From: CAZEHO01 sp964511945
GTDB taxonomy: Bacteria; Actinomycetota; Acidimicrobiia; Spongiisociales; UBA11373
Length of the DNA stretch: 64,000 nt
Reading direction: 5' to 3'
Assembly (NCBI GenBank): GCA_964511945.1
Contig: CAZEHO010000011.1
Location: forward strand, 13,117 to 77,116
A model generated the notes under the pieces. That model saw only the letters and a list, made by a program, of their open reading frames with translations, was not told the origin of the DNA and made no database searches. Shown here piece after piece: positions 53,707-62,595 of the stretch; position 1 is the stretch's first letter; every line of letters begins with the position of its first letter. The position numbers and the translations under genes were made by a program.

Positions 53707-54137
53707 TGCAGTTCGTCGTCATCGATGCAATCCCGGCGCTCCTCGACGGGAGTGGACCGGACCCGCAGGTCCCTGAGAGCGCCGTCGAGGTGCTCGAGCA
53801 CGTTGCCATGCGGTATCGGCTGGCTGCAATCGCCGATGCGCGTCACACCGGTGCGGGGTTGCGCCGGTCGCTCAGCGCTCACCACCTCGACCGCTACTTC
53901 GAGAGTGTGGGGACGTCCGCCGGATTCGGCCCGGAGGTCTCACCACGGGTGCTGCGTCGCATGATGATCACCGCCCGGATTCCGATCGATCAGGTCGTCG
54001 TAGTGACCGGACGGCCTCACCTGGCCGAGCAACTGCGGCGCAACCGCTTCTCGGTCATCATGACGGAAGGCCAATCCGGATTCGCCGGGATCCCGACGGC
54101 ACTCGATGCCATCGAAACCGGGCGCATCACCCCGTGA
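53706..54137 (+). CDS. Degenerate HAD-like protein
   Basis: A 143-residue protein that follows the HAD fold order: FVVIDAIPALLDG at the nucleophile strand, AAIADARHTG where the Thr/Ser motif would be, the alpha-helical PEVSPRVLRRMMITARI and QVVVVTGRPHLAEQLRR at the acidic strand. The second catalytic Asp of DxD is missing (DAI) and the final acidic pair is replaced, so phosphatase activity is doubtful. Co-transcribed with the LppM-domain gene. Overlaps the convergent CvpA-CAP gene by 11 bases. Confidence 0.55.
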   Translation: MQFVVIDAIPALLDGSGPDPQVPESAVEVLEHVAMRYRLAAIADARHTGAGLRRSLSAHHLDRYFESVGTSAGFGPEVSPRVLRRMMITARIPIDQVVVVTGRPHLAEQLRRNRFSVIMTEGQSGFAGIPTALDAIETGRITP

Positions 54138-55095
54138 ACACCTGAACCGTCATCAACCCCAGCGGTCCGGAGATCACCGCGATGCCGGCCCGGCGAAACT
54201 CCGGGCGGAGGATGTTGGCTCGATGCCCGGGGCTGTCCATGAGGCCGCGATGCACCTCACCGGGCGTCGCAGCCAGCGCCAGGTTCTCGCCCGCGATGAG
54301 GTAGACGATCCCGGCGTCGGCCAGTCGGTCCCCCACCGTTCCAGTGTCGGGAGACACATGAGAGAAGTACCCGCCGAGGTACATGTCTGCCGCGTGGCCG
54401 GCGCCCACGTCCGCCAGCGCCGGACTCCAGGCCAACGGGTCCTCGCCGGCATCGAGCCGGGCCCGGTTGAGCAGTTCGAACACCTCGGCGGCCGCATCCG
54501 GATCGGCCTCGAGGTCGGACCCCGGCGGTGCCGGGAAGGTCACCGAGTCGTCATCCTCGAGAATCACCTGGCGTGTCCCGAGCACGTGACGCAGGTTGAG
54601 CAGCGCCTCGATGATGCGATCCCCGGCGAGTGTCGTGAAGACCTCCTGCGGCACCCCGTCGGGGTCGGTCAGAGTGCGGGTGACCGCCGAGTTCTCCAGT
54701 TGATCCCCCACCGCGCTCGGCATCGGGGCAATCACCGCGAGCGACAGGATCAGCGTGGCGAGGAAGACGCCCCAGGCCACAGCGAGACCGGCTCCACCGA
54801 CCCGGTTGATGAGGTTGAGCCCGGGAAGGCGGAAATGCTGCTCGAGCAATCGGGTGCCGATGGCGGCACCGATCCCCACGGCGACCAGCACGATGACTCC
54901 TCCGATGAGCCTCCCGGCCTCGTCGGAGACGCCGGCCATGGCTTCGATGACCGCACCGACCGCCGGTCCGAACCGGAAAGCGAGCACCATGCCCACCAAC
55001 AGTCCGGCCAGATCCATCGCCTCGCGGACGAACCCCCGGTACCAGCCCCGCAGGAGCAGGAGGACGACCGCCGCAATGACGATCAGGTCGATCAT
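54127..55095 (-). CDS. CvpA-family membrane protein fused to a CAP (SCP/PR1) domain
   Basis: A 322-residue protein. The N-terminal four-helix CvpA domain (~1-125) begins MIDLIVIAAVVLLLLRGWYRG. After a linker, a CAP domain (~195-322) has FELLNRARLDAGEDPLAWSP, the HAADMY and HVSP histidines, AGENLA and the MDSPGHRANIL motif. CAP domains are extracytoplasmic; the fusion is recurrent in Actinomycetota. Its ATG lies next to the left end of repeat copy 3, so the repeat is its immediate upstream region. Confidence 0.88.
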   Translation of the reverse strand: MIDLIVIAAVVLLLLRGWYRGFVREAMDLAGLLVGMVLAFRFGPAVGAVIEAMAGVSDEAGRLIGGVIVLVAVGIGAAIGTRLLEQHFRLPGLNLINRVGGAGLAVAWGVFLATLILSLAVIAPMPSAVGDQLENSAVTRTLTDPDGVPQEVFTTLAGDRIIEALLNLRHVLGTRQVILEDDDSVTFPAPPGSDLEADPDAAAEVFELLNRARLDAGEDPLAWSPALADVGAGHAADMYLGGYFSHVSPDTGTVGDRLADAGIVYLIAGENLALAATPGEVHRGLMDSPGHRANILRPEFRRAGIAVISGPLGLMTVQVFTG

Positions 55096-55098
55096 CTA

Positions 55099-55260
55099 GT
55101 GCTCTGTCTCATGACCTTGGCGAGGGTCAGGCCGAGTCGGGGGCATCATCCGGCAAGGACGCACAACGAAGGCGCACCGGTAGATGCGTCGAGGCGGAGG
55201 ACACAGCCGGGGGCATCCCCGGCCGGCGTGAACCCGCCAAAGGGTGTGTGACGGGGCACC
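55099..55260 (+). repeat. Dispersed ~162-bp structured repeat, copy 3 (diverged)
   Basis: The most diverged copy. The terminal arms have changed together: CCTTGGCG on the left matches CGCCAAAGGG on the right, where copies 1 and 2 have CGTT on both arms. CCGGCAAGGACGCA and GAGGACACAGCCGG are kept. It lies between the stop of alaX and the start of the CvpA-CAP gene, both on the minus strand. Confidence 0.82.
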
Positions 55261-55271
55261 AGTTCCCGGCA

Positions 55272-55991
55272 CTAGCCGGCGAAGCCCTCGAGGGCAATAC
55301 GCATCCGCTTGTTTCCCTTCCCCTTGCTCTCGGTCTTCACGACCTGCACCGGGCCGACCTCGGAGGTATTGGCGACATGGGTTCCGCCATCGGCCTGGCG
55401 ATCGATGTCTCCGATGTCGATGACCCGAATCGGGTCGACGTGTTCGGGGATGAGATTGACCTTGGTTCGGATCAGATCCGGATCGTCGAGGGCTTCGGTG
55501 CGGGGAAGGAACAAGACGGCGACCGGGTGATCGCTTCCGAGTGCAGCATTGAGCCGCGCCTCGACCTCCCTCCCGAAGTCGACGCTGATCGACTCGAGTT
55601 CGAAGTCCATGCGGGCACGACCCGGCTCCATGTTGCCGCCGGTGACCTTGGCGTCGAAGTCGCGCCACACCACGGCGGACAGGACGTGCAACGCGGTGTG
55701 GGTTCGCATCAGGGTGTAGCGGCGATCCCAATCGATACGGGCCGTAACGGCCGTTCCAGGTTCCAACTCGACGCCGTCGGTGGCATGAACAACCACGCCA
55801 CCCCGCTTGAAGGTGTCGGTCACCGCGACGTCGCCGCTCTCCCACGACAGCACTCCGGTATCGCCCGGCTGACCACCACCGCGGGGGTAGAAGACCGTTC
55901 GATCGAGAACGATTCCATCATCGGTGATCGCCACCACAACAGAGTCGGTCTCGCGGAGATAGGCGTCCCGTGCTGCCAGTTCATCGGTCAT
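55272..55991 (-). CDS. alaX: Alanyl-tRNA editing protein AlaX-like
   Basis: A 239-residue trans-editing enzyme homologous to the AlaRS editing domain. RTVFYPRGGGQPGDTG begins the fold; the first zinc motif is HTALH. The second is DRQADGGTHVANTSEVG, where Asp replaces the Cys of AlaRS, as in many free-standing AlaX proteins. It hydrolyses Ser-tRNA(Ala) or Gly-tRNA(Ala). GGAGG precedes the ATG at 55991; the longer upstream frame overlaps the protease gene on the same strand and was excluded. Confidence 0.9.
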   Translation of the reverse strand: MTDELAARDAYLRETDSVVVAITDDGIVLDRTVFYPRGGGQPGDTGVLSWESGDVAVTDTFKRGGVVVHATDGVELEPGTAVTARIDWDRRYTLMRTHTALHVLSAVVWRDFDAKVTGGNMEPGRARMDFELESISVDFGREVEARLNAALGSDHPVAVLFLPRTEALDDPDLIRTKVNLIPEHVDPIRVIDIGDIDRQADGGTHVANTSEVGPVQVVKTESKGKGNKRMRIALEGFAG

Positions 55992-56047
55992 GGATCCTCC
56001 CGGCATCTCCGGGCAGCGTACCGGCGAGCTGTGTCGAATCCGCGCGA

Positions 56048-58174
56048 TCAGGTCCGGCGTCTGGCCCACCACGCAGCACCCCCGGTGAGGCCCGCCACCA
56101 CCGCCGCTCCTACGAGCAGGTAGGGCCAGACCGCAGCACCGGAAGGTTGCCCGGCTGCCGGGTCCGCCGCCACCACCGTGGTGCCGGGCTGTGCCGGAGG
56201 CGCAGCGGTGGTCGTAGTGGTAGAGGTACTGGTCGTCGAGGTGGTGGTCGGAATCGTGTAGGGCTCGGGGAGATCGATTCCTGAAAGACCCGTGTCGACT
56301 GCGACGGTGCCGACCGGTGCGGTGCCGGGGGGACCGATCCCGAGCACCCAGGTTCCCGCCCCGGGGAGCCGCAGCGGATCGCAGGCGACCCGCCGGCCGT
56401 CTGCGGTGTCCTCGATCCGGCATGGGGCCGATGTGCTCGCAAACGAGACTGCAAGGCCGCCGTCCTCGACAATGGCGTACTCACTCACCGATCCCCGGCA
56501 GAGCGCCGAAGTCGAGGATGGCCCGGCCGCCACGCAGGTCAGATCCAGGTCGGCGGCCACCATGGGGCCCATCCCGCTCCACAGATCGAGGATCGATTCG
56601 ATCCAGCGGCGGCTGGGACCGCCGAATACCGGAACCTCGCTGTTCATCATCGAATCAGCCGTCGGCCGGATGGCGCCGCCACTCTCATCTCCGTAGCACC
56701 CGCCGCGGACGAATCCCACGGTGAGATCGTCTTCCAACGTCTCGGGAACCCACAGGTCGTACGTGGTCATCACTTCGCGGTACTCCGCCGCAAAGGGGTC
56801 GACCTGGCCTACGAGATCCCCCCACCAGGCATCAGCAGTGTCCTGATCCGGCGCACAGTTCGGATACCCGAACGTGACGGTGCGGGAGGTCTCGGTGTAC
56901 TCGTCTCGCAGATCGAACAGGGCGTGCCCGAGCTCATGGGTCAGGGTCGGAGCAGCGGTCAGCGGCGAATACGGGTCCACCGCCACATAGGCACCGGCGA
57001 AGCCGAGCCCATCCCGGTCCGGAAGATTGGGACCCACACCCGTGAACGACGGCCAGGATGCCTCCGACCGCCGCCACACTCTGTTGGGAAGATACTCAAG
57101 CGTCGTGATCTGAACGTCGTCGAGCCCGAATCCGGCGGTGTCGATCCAATCCGGGAACGTGCCGTCGTGGAACATCGCATGGTGATCGGCGACATCGTCG
57201 ACCAGGAGCCAGATGTTGAACTTCGAGATGGCGGAGCGCAACGGCTCGGTGGCAAACGGACCGAATACCACCGACCACACATCGCCGGCACCCGTGTCCG
57301 GCTCGAGCGGGTTCGCGACGTCCTCCCCGAGCAGCAAAGGCCCATCGAGGGAGAGAAGACGCCGCCCGATAGTGGCGAACTCCTCAAAGCTGGGGAACCC
57401 GGAGCCGGCGAGGATCAGGTTGATCCGGTCACCCTCGTGACGATTCCATCCCGGCGCGGCTTCGACCAGTTCGCCGGTTCCCACCTGCAGCGGGATCGAG
57501 CCCGGCACGAGTTCGCAGTCCAGCGGATCCTCTCCGACGCACGGTTGCAGGCGGTATCGGCCGGGGGGAACACCCGCCAGTGAGAGCTCGACGGCATCGC
57601 CGGTCGGGGCGTCCAGGATCGGGACCGTCGCCACCGCGATGTCGGTGTCGCGGGTGCGCAGCTTGCCCCAGAGCTCGCCTGCCGGCACCCAGTCGTAGAC
57701 CCACATCCGCAGCGGCCGGTCCTCCAGGACGTAGGGCTCACCGGCACCGACTGCCACGAACTCGGCGGCAACCGAGCCGCCGTCGAGCACCGTGAAGGTG
57801 GCACCAACGTCGGTGGCCTCCCACCCCCAGAACAGCGAGACCCGGTGTTCGCCCGGGGTGTAATACGTCGGGATCGCCCGGCAGACGAGATGATCACCCT
57901 CGATGCTGCACGAAGCCCGTTCGTCGTTCTCTTCGTCGTAGGTCCAATCGGTGTCGGCAAGGTAGGGACCCCCGAACGGATCGAGTTCGAGTGTTGGATC
58001 GAGCAGTGGGAACCGGCAATCGATGTCCTGGAACGAGAGCACCACCTCGGGGTGGCACCGGCCGGGTCCCAGGTCCGCAGGAGTCAGATAGCGCGTTTCC
58101 TCACCGGCCGCCGGGACCGGCAGCACGACGACGGCGACAAGGGCGAGACCGGCAACCACCCGCGGAATTCGCAC
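56048..58174 (-). CDS. Secreted, membrane-anchored M64-like metalloprotease
   Basis: A 708-residue protein: signal peptide (~1-24), a beta-rich N-terminal region (~25-235), then a zinc-protease domain with HELGHALFDLRDEY, the HExGH...DEY pattern of peptidase family M64 (IgA peptidase type). A Cys-rich region and a Thr-rich linker (~650-665) lead to a C-terminal TM (~680-702) with an Arg-rich tail. It would act on the cell surface. The N-terminal NP-x-x-GD substrate part is diverged, so family membership rests on the zinc motif. Confidence 0.8.
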   Translation of the reverse strand: MRIPRVVAGLALVAVVVLPVPAAGEETRYLTPADLGPGRCHPEVVLSFQDIDCRFPLLDPTLELDPFGGPYLADTDWTYDEENDERASCSIEGDHLVCRAIPTYYTPGEHRVSLFWGWEATDVGATFTVLDGGSVAAEFVAVGAGEPYVLEDRPLRMWVYDWVPAGELWGKLRTRDTDIAVATVPILDAPTGDAVELSLAGVPPGRYRLQPCVGEDPLDCELVPGSIPLQVGTGELVEAAPGWNRHEGDRINLILAGSGFPSFEEFATIGRRLLSLDGPLLLGEDVANPLEPDTGAGDVWSVVFGPFATEPLRSAISKFNIWLLVDDVADHHAMFHDGTFPDWIDTAGFGLDDVQITTLEYLPNRVWRRSEASWPSFTGVGPNLPDRDGLGFAGAYVAVDPYSPLTAAPTLTHELGHALFDLRDEYTETSRTVTFGYPNCAPDQDTADAWWGDLVGQVDPFAAEYREVMTTYDLWVPETLEDDLTVGFVRGGCYGDESGGAIRPTADSMMNSEVPVFGGPSRRWIESILDLWSGMGPMVAADLDLTCVAAGPSSTSALCRGSVSEYAIVEDGGLAVSFASTSAPCRIEDTADGRRVACDPLRLPGAGTWVLGIGPPGTAPVGTVAVDTGLSGIDLPEPYTIPTTTSTTSTSTTTTTAAPPAQPGTTVVAADPAAGQPSGAAVWPYLLVGAAVVAGLTGGAAWWARRRT

Positions 58175-58206
58175 GATCAGGAGTGTACGTCGCCATCTCG
58201 GACGGT

Positions 58207-59427
58207 CTACGGAGGAGAGCTACCGTCGACAGGAGGTTCGGGGTCCTCGTCAGCTGCATCGTCCGCGGAACCTCCGCCGTCAACACGGCGAAGCCGGGCG
58301 ATCAGAGTCTCGCCGGTCGGGTGCTCGACGATCAACGCCTCAGATGCCTGCTCCCACGACTGGCCGAGGATCCGGGTCCGCCAGTAGTGCCCGGCGATGA
58401 TCTTGAACGATGCCATCAGCGGCACCGCCAGCAGCAGGCCCCAGAAGCCCCCCAAGGTCCCGCCGGCGATCAGGCCGAGGATGATCGCCGCCGGGTGGAT
58501 ATGCACCGTGGCACGCAGCACCGTCGGGCTGACGAAGTGGTTGTCGATCTGCTGCACGATCAGCGCGACGAGCCCGGCCCACACGGCCGTCTGCAGGTCC
58601 CGGGTGGCCAGGGCGATCGCAACTCCGAGGAAGCCGCCGACCCAGGGGCCAATGAACGGGATGATGTTGAGGAACCCGGCGATCAGCCCGATCAGGAGCC
58701 AGAACGGCAGGTCGATGATCCGGAACCCGATGCTGGTCATCAGCCCGACGATCAGGGCCACCAGCAACTGGCCGCGCAGGAACCCGCCGACTGCAGTACC
58801 CAACTGCGTCGTCAGATGGGCGAGTTCCGCCCGGTAGCGCTCGGGAATCAAGTGGCGGGTGTTGTCACGCTGAGTCGGCAGATCGAGCAGTACGTAGAAG
58901 GCCACCACCGGGGCCAGAATGATCAGCAGGAGGGTTTCGAGGACGCTCAGCGTGACATCGGTGATCTGCTCGAGACGATCCTCGAAGAAGCTCTCCTGGC
59001 CGTCGGAGATCCCCTCCCGAAGCTCCTCGTAATCGGGGATGTCGACGTCGAAGCCGATCCGATCGATAAACGATTCGAGATCGACCGCGAGGTCGTCGTA
59101 GATCGTAGGGAAATCGTTCGCCAGCTCTCTGCCTTGGTCGGCGAGGCTCGGGATGATCAGGAAGCCGAGCAAGGTGAAGAAGCCGAGTACCAGCAAGTAG
59201 GAGAGGCACGAACCGATCCAGCGGGCGACCCCGCGCTCTTGCAGCTTGCTCACCACCGGGTTGAGCACGTAGATGATGGCCAGCGCGAGGACGACAGCCG
59301 GCAACAGGAACGCAACCTTCGAGAGCACCCAGATGATTGCTCCAATGAGGAGCAGTGCACCGAGGAGATTCCAGGCGGTCGCTCCGAAGCGACGGATCCC
59401 TTCGCCGGCGGGGTGTGGGGTGGTCAT
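58207..59427 (-). CDS. AI-2E family transporter (TqsA/PerM-like)
   Basis: A 406-residue membrane protein with seven to eight helices in the AI-2E/UPF0118 arrangement: two N-terminal helices, an amphipathic soluble segment (~75-150, IPDYEELREGI), then the family block FLNIIPFIGPWVGGFLGV and VQQIDNHFVSPTVLRATVHIHPAAIILGLIAGG (quoted in part: HFVSPTVLRATVHIHP). Transport substrate unknown. Followed upstream by the DUF3263 gene after 11 bases. Confidence 0.9.
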   Translation of the reverse strand: MTTPHPAGEGIRRFGATAWNLLGALLLIGAIIWVLSKVAFLLPAVVLALAIIYVLNPVVSKLQERGVARWIGSCLSYLLVLGFFTLLGFLIIPSLADQGRELANDFPTIYDDLAVDLESFIDRIGFDVDIPDYEELREGISDGQESFFEDRLEQITDVTLSVLETLLLIILAPVVAFYVLLDLPTQRDNTRHLIPERYRAELAHLTTQLGTAVGGFLRGQLLVALIVGLMTSIGFRIIDLPFWLLIGLIAGFLNIIPFIGPWVGGFLGVAIALATRDLQTAVWAGLVALIVQQIDNHFVSPTVLRATVHIHPAAIILGLIAGGTLGGFWGLLLAVPLMASFKIIAGHYWRTRILGQSWEQASEALIVEHPTGETLIARLRRVDGGGSADDAADEDPEPPVDGSSPP

Positions 59428-59438
59428 CGGGCGCGGTC

Positions 59439-59693
59439 TCAGCTGCCGCGGCGCTCGTCGAGGCGCTTGGCGACCGCCCGGCGCCGGGCAACCTCGCGAA
59501 CCCTGCGCAATCGCCGCACCGTCAACGGTGCGTGACGCTGAGCGTCCGGGTCATCGAGGAGCCGGCGCAGCACCTGGTAGTAGCGCGTGGCACTCATTCC
59601 GAGGTATTCGCGAATGGCCCGGTCCTTGGGACCGGGGTAGAGCCACCACGATGACTCGAAGTCGAGAACGGCCTGATCGCGCTCGCCAAGCAT
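59439..59693 (-). CDS. DUF3263 domain protein
   Basis: An 84-residue basic protein. LDFESSWWLYPGPKDRAIREYLGMSATRYYQVLRRLLDDP is the typical actinobacterial DUF3263 pattern (key residues: FE near 11-12, WW at 15-16, the helix-turn-helix-like SATRYYQVL). It is followed by an Arg-rich tail. Probably DNA-binding (inference from the HTH-like segment). ATG 59693 by homology. Diverges from the gene at 59824. Confidence 0.85.
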   Translation of the reverse strand: MLGERDQAVLDFESSWWLYPGPKDRAIREYLGMSATRYYQVLRRLLDDPDAQRHAPLTVRRLRRVREVARRRAVAKRLDERRGS

Positions 59694-59823
59694 GAGGAGC
59701 AGCGTACGACGGGACCCCGACGGATCAGCGGATTTCAGGCGTTGCAACGGCCGCGAAAGCCGGCTATGCCATGAGGGCCCATCGGCCCTAGCCGGCAACT
59801 CCCCCAACTGGTACTACGGCCGC

Positions 59824-61242
59824 ATGACCGGCTCGGCATCGGTGGTCGTCATCAGGGTCCATCGGGACGACCTGAACGCCCTGCGCGCGCAATTGGCCGG
59901 ACTCAGCGCTGCCCTCGCAGGCCGGGTTGTCGAGGCCGGCACCCGGCTCGAGTTCTCCGGGGTCAACCTCGAGGTCGTTGAGACACAGCCCACCGGGCCC
60001 GCCGCGATCACAGCTGCCACCGACGTCCGAATACGACCCAGCGACCAGCCAGTGGCAGCGCCGGCCGCTGAGCCCCCAGCCGCACCTGCTGCGATTGACG
60101 ACCTTCGGCCGCCATCTGAACCAGAGTCAGGGATCTCCCCACCGGCCACATCGAAACGGGATGAGCCTGGGCCAGCCACGGGGCAGGCAGCGCAGCCGCC
60201 CGCGGTTGAGAGATCCGATGCCGCGTCCGTCGACACGCCCGCGGAACCGGAGGGCGGCGGTCAGGAGCCGTCCCATGAAGTTCGCGAGGACACCGCGGCA
60301 GCCGACAGCGAAGCCGAGGACTCAAGCGGCAGACGTCCGGCTGATCCGAGGATCATCGGCGCCGCGGCAGGCGTCCTCATCATTCTGTTGGTGGCCATTC
60401 TCCTCGCGTTGCTCTCCGGGAGAGGTGGCGATGGGTCGGCAACCACCATGGCGCCGGCATCCTCAGCGGCCGCCGGGGCAACGTCGACCACCCAGACAAC
60501 AACCACTGCGGCTCCATATGCCCGTCCCGCCGCCCTTGCCGACTGCGATGCGATCGTCGATGCCACGCTGGTACTCCTCCAGGACTATCTCGATGCAACC
60601 GCTCAAGCCGATCTGGCTGCCCTGGACGAAACCGACCCTCTTCTCGTCGAAATGGGGCGCCACGACGAGGCGCTGAACAACCGGGCTCGCACCCTGGATT
60701 GCTCGCCGGAGGAGATGAACGCACGACTGGCGGCCGGCGTCGGCTCGCTGCGGGTTGCCGACGGCAATGTGGTGGGTCAGTTCCTCATCGAGAGCATCCG
60801 ATCCAATGAGAGCGGGTACTTCGATGTTCTGCAGGTGACGACCACCAGCACGACGGCTCCAGCCACCAGTACCACAACGACGACGACGTCGACGACCAGC
60901 ACGACAACCACCACACTGCCTCCGGATGAGTTGGAGTTCCCGGCGGGGCCGTTCCCTTCGATCGAGGCCGGCATTGCCCGCCACCTGGCCCCCTTTGCCA
61001 TCGACTACTCCGGGGATTGCAGCGGCGCGGAATTGGGAACCTGGTGTTCGGGCTGCTGGGGTGAACCGTTTGCCGAGCAAGGAATGGTCTGGTCCGTCGG
61101 AGCGGCGCAGGGAGAGATCGTGGGTTTCTACCTGGTGGTTCGACAGGATGACGGATGGGTTCTCCAGGACTTCGCCGGCGCCGATCTGAACGCACCAGAC
61201 GGTGGTCTGCCCTGGCCGGTCAATCGCGACAGATGCTCCTGA
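59824..61242 (+). CDS. Membrane protein with N-terminal CDC48-N-like domain
   Basis: A 472-residue single-pass protein. Residues ~1-75 resemble the C-terminal half of the VCP/CDC48 N-domain (LEFSGVNLEVVETQPTG followed by a T-x-V-x-I strand). A long Pro/Ala/Glu-rich linker (~76-175) precedes one TM (~178-200). The outer part has a helical Cys-containing domain (~235-335), a Thr/Ser linker (~342-365) and a Cys-rich C-terminal domain (GLGTWCSGCWG-like segment near 405-412, ending DRCS). Function unknown. ATG 59824 chosen because upstream codons overlap the divergent DUF3263 gene. Confidence 0.6.
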   Translation: MTGSASVVVIRVHRDDLNALRAQLAGLSAALAGRVVEAGTRLEFSGVNLEVVETQPTGPAAITAATDVRIRPSDQPVAAPAAEPPAAPAAIDDLRPPSEPESGISPPATSKRDEPGPATGQAAQPPAVERSDAASVDTPAEPEGGGQEPSHEVREDTAAADSEAEDSSGRRPADPRIIGAAAGVLIILLVAILLALLSGRGGDGSATTMAPASSAAAGATSTTQTTTTAAPYARPAALADCDAIVDATLVLLQDYLDATAQADLAALDETDPLLVEMGRHDEALNNRARTLDCSPEEMNARLAAGVGSLRVADGNVVGQFLIESIRSNESGYFDVLQVTTTSTTAPATSTTTTTTSTTSTTTTTLPPDELEFPAGPFPSIEAGIARHLAPFAIDYSGDCSGAELGTWCSGCWGEPFAEQGMVWSVGAAQGEIVGFYLVVRQDDGWVLQDFAGADLNAPDGGLPWPVNRDRCS

Positions 61243-61271
61243 GGAAACCGACGGCGGGCGGCCCCAACTCT

Positions 61272-61319
61272 GGAGCCGGCGCCCGGATTCGAACCGGGGA
61301 CCTGCGGTTTACAAGACCG
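61272..61319 (-). other. Attachment site: 3' half of a tRNA-Thr(TGT) gene
   Basis: Read on the minus strand: most of the anticodon arm with loop CTTGTAA, variable loop, T-arm CCCGG TTCGAAT CCGGG and acceptor 3' strand CGCCGGC. No matching GCCGGCG acceptor strand or D-arm occurs upstream, so the gene is not intact. A partial tRNA next to a tyrosine integrase is the standard att scar. The complete tRNA-Thr is expected at the other end of the element, beyond position 64000. Confidence 0.8.
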
Positions 61320-61491
61320 TCCCGGCCAGATTCCGGCCTACTCCGTCTCGCTCCGCATCAGCATCGCCCACACGCGAATCCGCCGCTCTAGCTGCGTATC
61401 AGGCGGAATCAGCCGGAACGAGCCGGAACCTCGCCGCGATGTCGCCGCGACACGATCCGACGGCAAACGGGGGATAAAGCGGGGGATGAGC

Positions 61492-62595
61492 TCATCCCTC
61501 GACGAGTTCGGCGAGGCGTTCCGCCGCCTCGGCTTTGAGCTCCGGGACGACGTGCGTATAGGTGTCCAACGTGATCCGGATCGAGGCGTGACCGAGGCGC
61601 TCCTGAACGACCTTCGCCGGGAGACCGGCGGCGAGCCCGAGGGTCGCGTGGGTATGGCGGAGCCGATGCAACCCGCCGCCAGGGAGTCCGGCCGCCTCCC
61701 GGTGCCTACGGAACCACTTGGAGACAAGGTTCGGATCGATTGGACGTCCGTCGTCCCAGGAGAACACGAGCGCCGGCAACGGGACCCCTAACTCCCCGAG
61801 CCGGCGCTCTTGCGCGTCCCGGTACTCCTCGAGGAGCTCCACCGTCCGGGCGTCTAGGTGGATCACTCGCCGACCGGCGTCCGTCTTTGGACCCTCCGAG
61901 ATCTGAGGCCGGCCGCCGACGTCGACGACCGTCCTGTCGACCCGGACCGTCCCGGCGTCCAGATCGACGACGTCCCACGTCACACCCAACGCCTCCGCCC
62001 GTCGCATCCCGGTGAACGCGTAGAGCCGCCATAGCGGCTCCCACCGATCCCCCTCAACGTGAGCGAGGAAGGCCCGGAGCTCGTCCATTGAGTACGCCTC
62101 CGCTCTGCGTTCCGGGACGCGTGGCGGTTCGACCCTGTCCATCGGTGACCGCGGGATATGGCCCCACCGGACAGCGTCGCGCATTAGGTGGCCGAGGACC
62201 CGGTGAACGTGGAGGACGGACCGCTGGGAGAGCCTCTCGGCGAGTTCCGCGTAGAGCGCTTGGATATGCCGCGGCTCGACCGTCCGGAGTTTCCGCTTAC
62301 CGAGCCGCCGCCGGACGTGGCCGATCTTGGAGCGGTAGAACCCGAGCGTCGTCTCCCTCACCGTCGGCGCGATCCGGTCCAACCATTCGCCGGCGAACCA
62401 ATCAAGCGAAACGTCCGACGCCGAGGCCACTCCCTCGAGGACCTCGGCGACGAGTTTCGACCGGACCCTCTCGGCGTCACGCTTGGTCCCTCGGACCGTC
62501 GTCGATCGTCGGACCTTGCGGCCGGTCACCGGGTCCGGCACATAGACCCGGATCTCCCAGGACCCCGACGGGAGCTCCCGGATCGATCCCCTCAC
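61492..62595 (-). CDS. int: Tyrosine site-specific integrase
   Basis: A 367-residue recombinase: AP2-like arm-binding N-terminal part (SGSWEIRVYVPDPVTGRK), core-binding SAM-like domain (~60-160) and catalytic domain. The catalytic residues are visible: Arg in FTGMRRAEALG, Lys in GPKTDAGRR, His-x-x-Arg in LHRLRHTHAT, His in RLGHASI and the nucleophile Tyr in TLDTYTHV. It recombines att sites in the tRNA-Thr gene. GTG 62595 overlaps the upstream stop (GTGA), so the integrase is the last gene of the regulator operon. Confidence 0.96.
   Translation of the reverse strand: MRGSIRELPSGSWEIRVYVPDPVTGRKVRRSTTVRGTKRDAERVRSKLVAEVLEGVASASDVSLDWFAGEWLDRIAPTVRETTLGFYRSKIGHVRRRLGKRKLRTVEPRHIQALYAELAERLSQRSVLHVHRVLGHLMRDAVRWGHIPRSPMDRVEPPRVPERRAEAYSMDELRAFLAHVEGDRWEPLWRLYAFTGMRRAEALGVTWDVVDLDAGTVRVDRTVVDVGGRPQISEGPKTDAGRRVIHLDARTVELLEEYRDAQERRLGELGVPLPALVFSWDDGRPIDPNLVSKWFRRHREAAGLPGGGLHRLRHTHATLGLAAGLPAKVVQERLGHASIRITLDTYTHVVPELKAEAAERLAELVEG

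Noticed and set aside
61202..61477. Plus-strand frame giving a peptide containing RPDSNRGPAVYKT
   Set aside because: This is the antisense of the tRNA-Thr fragment, a well-known annotation artefact.
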